Source: Deltaproteobacteria bacterium
Lineage (GTDB): Bacteria > Desulfobacterota > GWC2-55-46 > UBA9637
Assembly (NCBI GenBank): GCA_016219285.1
Contig: JACRNJ010000021.1
Span: forward strand, 1-42,040
Direction: 5' to 3'
Length of the DNA: 42,040 nucleotides
Part shown: positions 32,299 through 41,146 of the stretch, in pieces
Layout of the letters: every line of letters begins with the position of its first letter
How positions within the stretch are numbered: position 1 is the stretch's first letter
Program-made: the position numbers and the translations under genes
The notes under the pieces: model-generated
Databases searched by the model: none
The model's input: the letters and a program-made list of their open reading frames with translations, nothing else
What the model was told of the DNA's origin: nothing

Positions 32299-34563
32299 AT
32301 GAAATTCCGTGACGGACGAAACTTTTATATAACGGAGACAAAACCTCAAGGCGCCTTCAGAATACTCTGTCTGGGAGATTCTATGCTCTATGGACAGGGA
32401 GTTAATGACCATGAGACATTGCCTGCCAAGCTTGAAATGTTCTTAAACCGGGCAGCATGGAGTCTTCCCATAGAAGTTATTAATGAAGGACATTGCGGAT
32501 ATTCAATACATGATGAGTGGAATCAATTCATTCAGAGGGGGTACCGTTATCAACCTGACCTGATTATATGGTTTTTATGTGATAACGATGCCGAACTTTT
32601 TGGTGTGCAGGAAAATTATGCGCAACATGTGGAAGTATGCTGGGATGAAAAAGGAGTTCATTTACCATATTTCAGGTTGGTGTTTAAGGACATTGCAGAT
32701 CATATCAAATCGTTGGGTATTCCGTTAGTTTTCAGTTTCTATTATATTTATGACAATCCTTTAAGAGAAAAGTGCGCGAGGATAATAAAATCATTATGTG
32801 ATGCGCATGGTGTTGAGTTTATTGATTTGTCCGAAGCATTCAGCGGCAGTTCTTCAGCTCATATAAATAGGTCGATGCAGGCAAGTGATATAGACCAACA
32901 TCCTTCATGGCAAGCTCATCAGATAGCAGCCCAAAGACTTGCGCGATATTTAATAAATGAGGGAGCAATTGGTAAAAGGAACAACTTCTTGTTATCGGAA
33001 AAAGAATTATACGGAAATCTAATAAAAAATGCGGAAGAGATGCTTGATGTCGGCTACCCTGCTGAATATACATTGCACAGATTAGTCAAATTATCAGAAT
33101 GGAAGCGATCCTGCAAGATTCGCCTGAAGTTATCAGAAAATCTTCTTTTGCCTGATGCCGTATATTTTGAAATGTTTACATCACTCAAGGAGATTTTCAA
33201 TTCGGCAGTTGAACTTTTATATTGGCAATCATATGCATATGTATTGAAAATCAGCGAAAACAAGTTCTTAAAAGAATGTCTGAATATTGACAGTATGATT
33301 CAAACCATAAAAAAAATCATCTTCATTGCAGAGAAGAATTTAGAACATGCTGAATTAGGTTACAGGATTTGCATTAACAGGTCATTGCCTGATGGTTGGG
33401 ATTGTAACGATCTTATATCGGAACTGCCAATGGAGTTAAACAGATGGCTAACCTGCTTAAATAAGATTCATGCTTTTGAGTTTGATAAGAAATCATCATC
33501 TGAAAGCAGTCTTAATAGTTTGTGTAAATATGTCAATTATGAATTTCGTTCTGTAAAGAATTATATTAATAATTACTGGGACGAATGCGACAGGATTATT
33601 AAGGCATATCAGCATATTCTGGCGGATTATCTTTGTTTAAGAACGGAAATCAGAGGGAAATCCTCCGGGAGCGCTGAAATTGACGCCATACATGCATTGG
33701 ATACAGAAATTGTTCATCTTTCTCAGTCGGTAAAATCAATCATTAATCTTGTTAATCTGGAGTTGATTTCAGAAGTCCGGCTACCCAGTGTACAACAACC
33801 TATTACACATGTCAGACTTCGCCTTATAGGAAAAACATCAAAGGTATTTAATATGACTGTATGCCTGAATTCTCTGGTCCCTGATTATCCGGTAATTAAA
33901 GATATTAGAATTGCCTATAATGATGGTCAGCTTCATGCCTATACATTTGACTTTCCGCTCTTCATTTATGGAAGCGTATCTATAAGGTTTGATCGTCCGG
34001 GTGAGACGGTATTATCAAATGACGAGTATTCTTTTGAGGATATTCAGATTGGATATGACCAGGACACTGAGCTGACAATCGGGAAAGATGATCTGAAAAT
34101 TGATGACAACGGAAACATTGTAACACCTTTAATATGGTTCCCTCATGGTTTGGTAAAAGGCAATGGGGAGAATGATGATTTAAGCTGTATGAGTGACTTA
34201 TATAAGGAATCACGGTATATCAAATATGAAATGCCGAAAGATGAAATAATCAGCGAAAACGGTTGCTGTAGTATTTTTTACTTTAAAACAAGAGCAGGGT
34301 TGATATTTACTTACACAGGACTATATTCCAGCCTGATTATATATGAAGATGATAAGCCGCTTAAATATCCCGGCTCCATTCATGATGATATCAGGGAATT
34401 GGGCGGCGGGCGCTATTGCAACTCCTATGGTAGAATCTTCTTCTCGTCTTCAGACAATTCTGATCCTAAAAAAAATAGACGAGTCTATAGTATTCAACTC
34501 CCGTCATATATTTATTTTTTGGAGCGATTGCCGGAAGCAACGATCAAACAATTGGGTTTATAA
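32299..34563 (+). CDS. SGNH/GDSL-type hydrolase with long helical and beta C-terminal parts
   Basis: 754 residues. Residues about 20-220 form an SGNH hydrolase: catalytic Ser28 in RILCLGDSMLYGQG, block II Gly in NEGHCGYS, block III Asn96 in CDND, and block V Asp199/His201 in DIDQHPSWQAH. Such domains commonly remove or transfer acetyl groups on glycans. A mainly helical middle (about 225-500) and a beta-rich end (about 515-754) are unrecognised. No signal peptide, so it probably acts in the cytoplasm. The start is odd: a strong site GAGGGGGAAG (32256-32265) serves an ATG at 32271 in another frame that stops after 13 codons, while the ATG at 32299 has no good site. This suggests a leader peptide, re-initiation or a frameshift. 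Confidence 0.8.
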   Translation: MKFRDGRNFYITETKPQGAFRILCLGDSMLYGQGVNDHETLPAKLEMFLNRAAWSLPIEVINEGHCGYSIHDEWNQFIQRGYRYQPDLIIWFLCDNDAELFGVQENYAQHVEVCWDEKGVHLPYFRLVFKDIADHIKSLGIPLVFSFYYIYDNPLREKCARIIKSLCDAHGVEFIDLSEAFSGSSSAHINRSMQASDIDQHPSWQAHQIAAQRLARYLINEGAIGKRNNFLLSEKELYGNLIKNAEEMLDVGYPAEYTLHRLVKLSEWKRSCKIRLKLSENLLLPDAVYFEMFTSLKEIFNSAVELLYWQSYAYVLKISENKFLKECLNIDSMIQTIKKIIFIAEKNLEHAELGYRICINRSLPDGWDCNDLISELPMELNRWLTCLNKIHAFEFDKKSSSESSLNSLCKYVNYEFRSVKNYINNYWDECDRIIKAYQHILADYLCLRTEIRGKSSGSAEIDAIHALDTEIVHLSQSVKSIINLVNLELISEVRLPSVQQPITHVRLRLIGKTSKVFNMTVCLNSLVPDYPVIKDIRIAYNDGQLHAYTFDFPLFIYGSVSIRFDRPGETVLSNDEYSFEDIQIGYDQDTELTIGKDDLKIDDNGNIVTPLIWFPHGLVKGNGENDDLSCMSDLYKESRYIKYEMPKDEIISENGCCSIFYFKTRAGLIFTYTGLYSSLIIYEDDKPLKYPGSIHDDIRELGGGRYCNSYGRIFFSSSDNSDPKKNRRVYSIQLPSYIYFLERLPEATIKQLGL

Positions 34564-34641
34564 CGTCCCCTTGTTTATGGCAAGTGAGTATCCGGTGAAA
34601 TAACTGGAAATAGTTGCTGAAAATAGAGGTGGTAAACCATT

Positions 34642-36468
34642 ATGTGCGGAATAGGCGGGCTAATATCTTTTTATGGTAAATCAATAGATAAAGGAATCCT
34701 TGAGTCAATGCGGGATGCTATAAGCCACAGGGGGCCTGATGATGCAGGAATGTACTTGTCTGATGACAGGATGGCAGGTCTTGTGCACAGGCGTCTATCT
34801 ATTATAGATATTTCTTCCGCAGGACACCAGCCTATGACTAATGAAGATGGAACGGTCTGGATTTCCTTCAACGGAGAAATATTCAATTATAAGCAACTTA
34901 AAAAGATGTTAATTCTTCAGGGACATAGATTCAGGTCAAACTGCGACACCGAGGTGATCATCCACCTGTACGAGGAATATGGCGACGAATGTCTTGACAG
35001 GCTCAACGGCCAGTTTGCCTTTGTAATCTGGGATTCGGGGCGTAAAAGGGTCTTTGGAGCCAGGGACCGCCTTGGGATAAGACCTTTTTACTATTCATGG
35101 AACGACGGTATATTTGCCTTTGCCTCAGAATTGAAAGGCATGCTCCCTGCTGTCGGTAAGGGGGATATAAACTATGCAGCTATGACAGATTATCTGGTGT
35201 TACAGTACATACCTGCGCCAAATACCATTTTTAAACATATCAAGAAGCTGGAAGCGGGGACCTGCATAATAATTGAAAACAACGTTGTAAAAGTAAGGAG
35301 ATACTGGCAGCCCCAGCCTCAGGCGTGTTGTAATCTGTCTGAAGGTCAGATAGTGGAAAAGCTGGATGCCCTTCTTACAGAATCAATAAAAAAACAGATG
35401 ATAGCCGATGTCCCTCTTGGCGTATTCCTCTCCGGTGGTGTGGACTCAAGCGCCATTACTGCATTAATGGCCGGAATTACCGGGGCCGGTGTAAAGGCAT
35501 ACTCAGTCGGGTTTGAGGAAAGGGATTACAATGAACTGAACTTTGCAACACGGGTTGCTGAGTCAATCCCGAATGTTGAGCACCATAAACTTATATTAAA
35601 GGCAGACACTGCATTCAGCATGATACAGGAACTCCTGCAGACGCTGGATGAGCCTTTTGCCGATCAGGCCATTATTCCCACTTATCTGATGTCAAGATAT
35701 GCGAAGGAATCAGTTACCGTCTGTCTTTCAGGCGAGGGGAGCGATGAAATATTTGGAGGGTATGACAGGTATTACAATACCATCGAAAGGGTCAAGCTCC
35801 TTGGTGAACTGACAAGGTTTGCGCCTGCTCTGAGGAACGATATCCATGACAGCATACTTCTCAGGTATGAGGATTATATCGCCAACCTCTGCTCATTTCA
35901 TATAAAGGACATACCCTCACTTCTTAACCGGAATGCAAAGATTTCGGATGATTTTGTCAGAACGAGATTCAGAAATCTTTATGAAAATACAGATTCCGCA
36001 GACGATCTTCAAAGAGTTCAGCGCTTTGATACATCTACCTATCTGGCAGACAATCTGCTCTTTAAGGTCGACAGGGCCAGTATGCTTGCATCTCTTGAGG
36101 TCAGGGTGCCTTTCCTCGATCATGAACTGGTTAATTTCTGTCTTGGTCTTCCCTTTCACCTGAAATACAGGAGCCATATACAGAAATATATTCTGAAAAA
36201 AATGATGATGGGCAAAATCCCCAACGAGGCAATCTATCGCAGGAAGATGGGATTCTCTGTTCCCATTTTTGTATGGTTTCAGAACAAGTTTAACGACTAT
36301 CTCAGGGACACCCTTCTCAGCAAAAGGGCAAAGGAGAGAGGTATCTTCCGTCCCGGGTATGTGGAAGCCATGCTTGAGCCATCGAGGATGATGACAGACA
36401 GGCATAACTCGTTAAAGCTCTGGTGTCTCCTGATTTTGGAAGAGTGGCACAGGAGGCACTATGACTAA
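34642..36468 (+). CDS. asnB: Glutamine-hydrolysing asparagine synthase (AsnB family)
   Basis: 608 residues. N-terminal class II glutaminase with nucleophile Cys2 (MCGIGGLIS), HRGPDDAG, RLSIIDISSAGHQPM, FNGEIFNY and NCDTEV. C-terminal synthetase with the PP-loop FLSGGVDSSAITAL (about 261-274), SVGFEERDYNE, LSGEGSDEIFGGYDRYY and VDRASMLASLEVRVPFLDH. GAGGTGG precedes the ATG. Within polysaccharide or flagellar-modification clusters, AsnB-family amidotransferases are thought to amidate sugar carboxylates; alternatively it simply makes asparagine. Its stop overlaps the next gene by 8 bp. The family call is certain, the substrate is not. Confidence 0.94.
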   Translation: MCGIGGLISFYGKSIDKGILESMRDAISHRGPDDAGMYLSDDRMAGLVHRRLSIIDISSAGHQPMTNEDGTVWISFNGEIFNYKQLKKMLILQGHRFRSNCDTEVIIHLYEEYGDECLDRLNGQFAFVIWDSGRKRVFGARDRLGIRPFYYSWNDGIFAFASELKGMLPAVGKGDINYAAMTDYLVLQYIPAPNTIFKHIKKLEAGTCIIIENNVVKVRRYWQPQPQACCNLSEGQIVEKLDALLTESIKKQMIADVPLGVFLSGGVDSSAITALMAGITGAGVKAYSVGFEERDYNELNFATRVAESIPNVEHHKLILKADTAFSMIQELLQTLDEPFADQAIIPTYLMSRYAKESVTVCLSGEGSDEIFGGYDRYYNTIERVKLLGELTRFAPALRNDIHDSILLRYEDYIANLCSFHIKDIPSLLNRNAKISDDFVRTRFRNLYENTDSADDLQRVQRFDTSTYLADNLLFKVDRASMLASLEVRVPFLDHELVNFCLGLPFHLKYRSHIQKYILKKMMMGKIPNEAIYRRKMGFSVPIFVWFQNKFNDYLRDTLLSKRAKERGIFRPGYVEAMLEPSRMMTDRHNSLKLWCLLILEEWHRRHYD

Positions 36469-38269
36469 TTGTCGTTATTGCGGCTGTGATACAATTCATG
36501 TTGCAAACCTCGGCGCCGGGAGGTCGGGCAATATGGAGGCCAGGGAGTGCAATCAATGCGGTCTGGCCGGACTTTTCCCCTTTCCTGATGCAGAATTTAT
36601 CCGTCATTCCTTTGAGATTTACCAGAAACATTTTCCTGTATACGACAGTAATTTTGAGTGGAAGCTTTTCTTTACGAGGAGCTATTTTAATGACGGGGAC
36701 AGGGTTCTTGTGATTGGCGCTGAGAGCCCGGAGATGGCAGCGGCATTTAAAAATGAAGATATAGATGTAGTTTATGTAAACCCATTGAATGTTGACTCGA
36801 CAAGCAGGTTTGCAGATGGAGAGTTTGATGCCGTCTTTATATGGGATGGCCTTGATTTTGCACACAATATCAAAAGGATGCTTAGTGAGGTTAAAAGGGT
36901 TGTTAAACCCGATGGCTACGTTTCAATACGGGCAAGAGATTCACAGGCAAGGGTCAATATCGAGCTGGGTATGGATAATTTTGTTACGGGTCAGCCAAAC
37001 TTCATGGGTAGAAAGTTCATAAAGAGAATTTATAATGACTTTTTTAATAATGTCCCCAATTCATTTATGCTGGATATTTACAATAACAGCTTCATAATAA
37101 CCCTGGGCAAATCCACTATCGGTGTTACAAAGAGATATGACATGAATGTCCTGATGCTGGTTCATCATTATCTCTTTAACAAACTTGACGATGCCACGGG
37201 TCCGAGGGGCAGGGTTTTAAATACCATTAATATGCTTGACAGAAACTGTGTCAAGGCTGATGTTTCTCTCTCCATGCGTCCACGGGCCGAAGGATATGAC
37301 ATAGTTCATCTGTTTCACAATGCGTGGGAGACGCAGGACGGCTTGTCTCAGATGATATCTGCCAAGGAAGATAACGCAAAGGTGGTTGTTTCCACGATAT
37401 ACATGGATCCGTCAGAGACAAACTTCGTGATTAATACCATTGATAAGATATTTAAGATCCCGGGTCAGGAAGAGCGGGACGCATATCTTAATACGTTGGC
37501 ACAGGGAAAGCTAATGGCAGGGAAGCTTAGCCAGGATATGCGTTTCTATGCAAGGTGGAACATAGAAGAGGACCAAAGGACCCTCCTTGAGATGGCAGAC
37601 CGACTGCTCTGTTTTTCATACACCGAGATGCGTCAGATGAGCCTTAACCTGAACAGCACCCGCCCTTTTTCCATAGTCTACAACTCAGCGAATGATGAGA
37701 CCTTTGGCGCCATAGGGCCAGAGGCCTTTGTTCAGCAATATGGGGTGAAAGACTTCGTTATAGCTGCCGGCCACGTGGAGTGGAGGAAGAACCAGTTAAT
37801 GCTCCTCTATGCGCTGCGCAACAATCCGGAGATACCTGTTGTTATTGTGGGCGCCAGGACGAATGAGGGTTATCATGAACTTTGCAAACTATGGGCCCAT
37901 AAAAACACCATCTTTATCCCCCAGCTCAAGCACAGATATCTTGCCAGCGCATTTGCAGCAGCAAGGGTTCATGCGCTGCCAAGCTGGATAGAAGGCATTG
38001 CCCTTTCAACTATTGAGGCGGCCATGTGCGGATGCACACCCGTTGTGGCGGACAGGGCAGGGGAGATCGAGTATTACGGCGAATATGGTTATTATGCTAA
38101 TCCTGGTTCGGTGGATCACATCAGAAGCTCTGTCATAAGGGCGTTCCGCAATCATACGTCAGAAATAAGGGCAAACACATCCGAATATATAAAAGGTCGC
38201 TATACATTCAGAAAGGCAGTGGAAATGACCATTGATGCATATAAAAAAACATTGGCAGGCGGTGAGTAA
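36461..38269 (+). CDS. Zinc-ribbon / methyltransferase-like / glycosyltransferase fusion
   Basis: 602 residues overlapping the asnB end, with AGGAGG at 36451-36456. Residues 4-33 hold CxxC-x22-CxxC (Cys4, Cys7, Cys30, Cys33), a zinc ribbon typical of some sugar methyltransferases. Residues about 80-170 resemble a SAM methyltransferase (DRVLVIGAESPEM, DAVFIWDGLDFAHNIKRMLS, EVKRVVKPDGYVSIRARD), but the glycine loop is poor, so activity is doubtful. From about 225 on it is a GT-B glycosyltransferase (GT4/GT1 type): FVIAAGHVEWRKNQLML, VVIVGARTNEGYHELC and ARVHALPSWIEGIALSTIEA. This probably transfers a sugar onto flagellin or a surface glycan. Base composition is higher in GC than the genes just upstream of asnB. 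Confidence 0.85.
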   Translation: MTNCRYCGCDTIHVANLGAGRSGNMEARECNQCGLAGLFPFPDAEFIRHSFEIYQKHFPVYDSNFEWKLFFTRSYFNDGDRVLVIGAESPEMAAAFKNEDIDVVYVNPLNVDSTSRFADGEFDAVFIWDGLDFAHNIKRMLSEVKRVVKPDGYVSIRARDSQARVNIELGMDNFVTGQPNFMGRKFIKRIYNDFFNNVPNSFMLDIYNNSFIITLGKSTIGVTKRYDMNVLMLVHHYLFNKLDDATGPRGRVLNTINMLDRNCVKADVSLSMRPRAEGYDIVHLFHNAWETQDGLSQMISAKEDNAKVVVSTIYMDPSETNFVINTIDKIFKIPGQEERDAYLNTLAQGKLMAGKLSQDMRFYARWNIEEDQRTLLEMADRLLCFSYTEMRQMSLNLNSTRPFSIVYNSANDETFGAIGPEAFVQQYGVKDFVIAAGHVEWRKNQLMLLYALRNNPEIPVVIVGARTNEGYHELCKLWAHKNTIFIPQLKHRYLASAFAAARVHALPSWIEGIALSTIEAAMCGCTPVVADRAGEIEYYGEYGYYANPGSVDHIRSSVIRAFRNHTSEIRANTSEYIKGRYTFRKAVEMTIDAYKKTLAGGE

Positions 38270-38275
38270 ACCTAT

Positions 38276-41143
38276 ATGAAGATACACGTGCTTTATCACT
38301 GGTTTCTTACACATCTTAATGAGAGACTGTCAGGGACATTTGAGAAGTTTAGCAATAATAGCGGACATAGTTTTTCCTTCTATGAACTTTCCATGTATAG
38401 AGTTCAAGATCTATATGGAGTTGATGTCTTCATATTTTCAAATCTGAGAGATAAAAAAGCGCTTGAAATTGCTGATGAATCAAGGATGAGAGGGATCCGT
38501 ATAATTTATGACATCGCCACTGGAGACGACGTGCAGGATGTGCGGGCGCATAATTTACGGGATATGATCATGAAAACGGCAGATAAAGTCACCTCTGCAG
38601 ATGAATCTGTAGCTTTACACCATAAACATATCAAGGATGTTCTTACAGTTATCAGGAATGGGGACCATGAAAAATGGAGTGAAGTCATTGCCTCTGTTTC
38701 ACATCCCATTCAAAGGCACAGGGAAGATTCATGGAATCATAAAAAGAGGATTTTTTTTGTCGCTCCGACATTAATGTGGCCGCACCAGTATATAGCCGAT
38801 GTTCTGGTAAAAAATCTTATGGATATGGGCCATTGTGTTCAACTGTTTACTTTAAAGCCGACTCGGTTCCACAGAGAAACCATTTGCCGGTTTAAAGACT
38901 TCGATAATGATTATGTCAGCCGCGTTCTTGAATATGCAGAGGATATCTGGAAGTTGCCATTGCTTATTGACAGGGATAAGCCTGCTCTTGTACTCACGGT
39001 CCAGGGCTATATGATTCCAGGACAGATATTGGTTGAGATAGGGCGAAGGAAGGTACATTCAGCGGTCTGGTTTATGGATGAGCCTTATGACACTTCAAGG
39101 AGCAGTTCCTACGGCAGATATTTTACTCACGTTTTTCTCCAGGATAGTTCTTCTGTCAGTTATCACAGGCGTCATGGTAATCCTGAATCGTTTTACCTCC
39201 CGCATGGTTGCGACCATGCGGGTGTTCATCCAAAGGGAGTGGGAAAGGAGGTCTTTCTGAACGACGTCGCCCTGGTGGGTACCCCCTTCCCTGCGCGGAT
39301 GTCGCTGGTAAAGCGGATGCTTGAGGCGAATATCAAGGTTGCTGTGGTTGGGAAAGGCTGGAAGCGATTTGCTGATGGGTTGCCGGCTGCTTCCAAAGCA
39401 ATGCTTTCAGTGAATGAAGGTACTATCTCATTTTCAAATGCAACTTCCTTTTACAGGCGCTCTAAGATCAATATCAATGTCCATCGGAGCGAGGATGATT
39501 TTTCCACCAATCCAGGGACTTTTAGGGCCGTGAGTCCCAACTGCTCCATGTTTTATATACCAGGTTCCGGCGGATTTCAACTGGCAGATGCCGGAAGGGA
39601 AGAGACAAAGGATTTCTTTGTTCCCGGCAAAGAGATAATTCTCTTTAATTCTCAGGATGAGTGTGTTGAGATGGCACGTCACTATCTGACGCATGATGAC
39701 AAAAGGCTGGGGATAGCAATGGCCGGATATGAAAGGGTTGTAAGAGAGCATACCTATTCTCATCGCCTTGACAGGATGTTGAAGATGATAGACGAAAGCG
39801 ATGGAGTCCGCTTTAATACAGGACATAGAAAGAGCGGCTATCTGAACATATTGGGCGACATCCCACATTCAACAACTCATATCTGCGAAGGAAGCATCCA
39901 TGCTGTCTTGGTTGACAGAAACTCTGCCATAGATATTTCAGAGAGGATTAAACAGATTAGGATTGACCCCCTGGCCGGATTTGCAAGCGCCATTAACACG
40001 GCCGTACTTGAGATGCCATCTGACTTTATTATTGCCGGCGGTATGGGACTTTGGCAATCCAATAACAGCATGGAAGAGATACTTAAGCTATTTTATAGGG
40101 ACATCTACCTCGGAATGGTACTTTTCAGGGATACTAAAGGCGGCAGGATAACTGGATTTGTCATGCCTGTAAGGGTCGTTATGGATTCAGGGAGCTTTAG
40201 ATTCGGAGACGTCACTAAATCTATACTGGATATCCGTTATCGCCTGGAGGACATGGGCCTGGTCGTTCAGGAAGTCTCTCTCGAATCTCAGCCTGTTGAT
40301 GGAACTCCCTTTTCAAAGGAACTGTCAGAGGACGAGATGGAGTTTTTACTTGAGTGGACTGATGACCCTGAGTCCAGGATTAAGGCCCAACGGCTGCTGT
40401 CAGTTGTTTTAGACAACCAGGGAAAGATGAATGTGAAGGATTCCAAGTCTATAATCCGCAAGGCCATTCAGATTTGTCCCTCATTCAGAAATGGGCGCAC
40501 ACAGCTGGGTGCGCTTCTCCTAAAGCATGGAGAGTTTTCTGAGGCCAGACTGCACCTTAAGACGGTATGGGAGTTGGAAAGGGATAATGCTCAGTCAGCC
40601 CTGCTGTACGCGCTCTCTTTATTTATGAGCTCTGATTTTGAAATGGCACATTTGGCGCTTGATGACGTGTTGTCGGGAGATTCAACACCTTCTCAAAAAG
40701 CGACTGCCTGGTATCAGAAAGGTTTGATTCATAAAAAAAGGAACCAATTAGAGTATGCCCATGGCGCATTCACCAAGGCGCTTGAACTCGATCCATCCCA
40801 TTTTAATTCCATGCAGGAATTGGCCCTTATCTATATTAGTATGGGAGAGAACGAACATGCTTTGCAAATACTTCGTAAAAAACTTCACTTTACCGATGAT
40901 GCGCCCACAATGAACGATATAGGGGTTATCTCCTGGCAATCAGGTAAAAAGGAAGAGGCTTACAAATGGCTGATAAAGGCGCTTAAGAAAGATCCTTCAA
41001 ACAGGGATGCTGTAATAAATGTTTACTCAGTCGGGACTGACCTCGGTTATCAGGGAAAGTTAAAGGATTCCATAATAACATATCTCAGTTTACGCCCTGG
41101 TGATGCTGAAGTGGCAAAGCTTCTTCAGTCTATGCAGAGATAA
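38276..41143 (+). CDS. CgeB-like glycosyltransferase with C-terminal TPR repeats
   Basis: 955 residues starting 6 bp after the preceding gene (site GGCGGTGAG). Residues about 165-530 resemble the CgeB/DUF3880 plus Glyco_trans_1_2 arrangement: RIFFVAPTLMWPHQYIADVL, SAVWFMDEPYDTSRSS, VFLQDSSSVSYHRRHG, YLPHGCDH, VGTPFPARMSLVKRML, ININVHRSEDDFSTNPGTFR and VVREHTYSHRLDRML. The middle (about 540-700) is unassigned, and about 720-955 has several TPR units (ATAWYQKGLIHKKRNQLEYA, HGAFTKALELDPSHF). TPR-glycosyltransferases often modify proteins such as flagellin. It is likely cytoplasmic. Long size and multiple domains are consistent with island genes of this kind. Confidence 0.85.
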   Translation: MKIHVLYHWFLTHLNERLSGTFEKFSNNSGHSFSFYELSMYRVQDLYGVDVFIFSNLRDKKALEIADESRMRGIRIIYDIATGDDVQDVRAHNLRDMIMKTADKVTSADESVALHHKHIKDVLTVIRNGDHEKWSEVIASVSHPIQRHREDSWNHKKRIFFVAPTLMWPHQYIADVLVKNLMDMGHCVQLFTLKPTRFHRETICRFKDFDNDYVSRVLEYAEDIWKLPLLIDRDKPALVLTVQGYMIPGQILVEIGRRKVHSAVWFMDEPYDTSRSSSYGRYFTHVFLQDSSSVSYHRRHGNPESFYLPHGCDHAGVHPKGVGKEVFLNDVALVGTPFPARMSLVKRMLEANIKVAVVGKGWKRFADGLPAASKAMLSVNEGTISFSNATSFYRRSKININVHRSEDDFSTNPGTFRAVSPNCSMFYIPGSGGFQLADAGREETKDFFVPGKEIILFNSQDECVEMARHYLTHDDKRLGIAMAGYERVVREHTYSHRLDRMLKMIDESDGVRFNTGHRKSGYLNILGDIPHSTTHICEGSIHAVLVDRNSAIDISERIKQIRIDPLAGFASAINTAVLEMPSDFIIAGGMGLWQSNNSMEEILKLFYRDIYLGMVLFRDTKGGRITGFVMPVRVVMDSGSFRFGDVTKSILDIRYRLEDMGLVVQEVSLESQPVDGTPFSKELSEDEMEFLLEWTDDPESRIKAQRLLSVVLDNQGKMNVKDSKSIIRKAIQICPSFRNGRTQLGALLLKHGEFSEARLHLKTVWELERDNAQSALLYALSLFMSSDFEMAHLALDDVLSGDSTPSQKATAWYQKGLIHKKRNQLEYAHGAFTKALELDPSHFNSMQELALIYISMGENEHALQILRKKLHFTDDAPTMNDIGVISWQSGKKEEAYKWLIKALKKDPSNRDAVINVYSVGTDLGYQGKLKDSIITYLSLRPGDAEVAKLLQSMQR

Positions 41144-41146
41144 TTT

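Noticed and set aside
30211-36468. Lasso-peptide-like cluster (tiny gene plus asparagine-synthase homologue)
   Set aside because: The AsnB protein keeps the catalytic Cys2 and full glutaminase domain, and there is no leader-binding or transglutaminase-type protease gene. The context fits glycan modification better.
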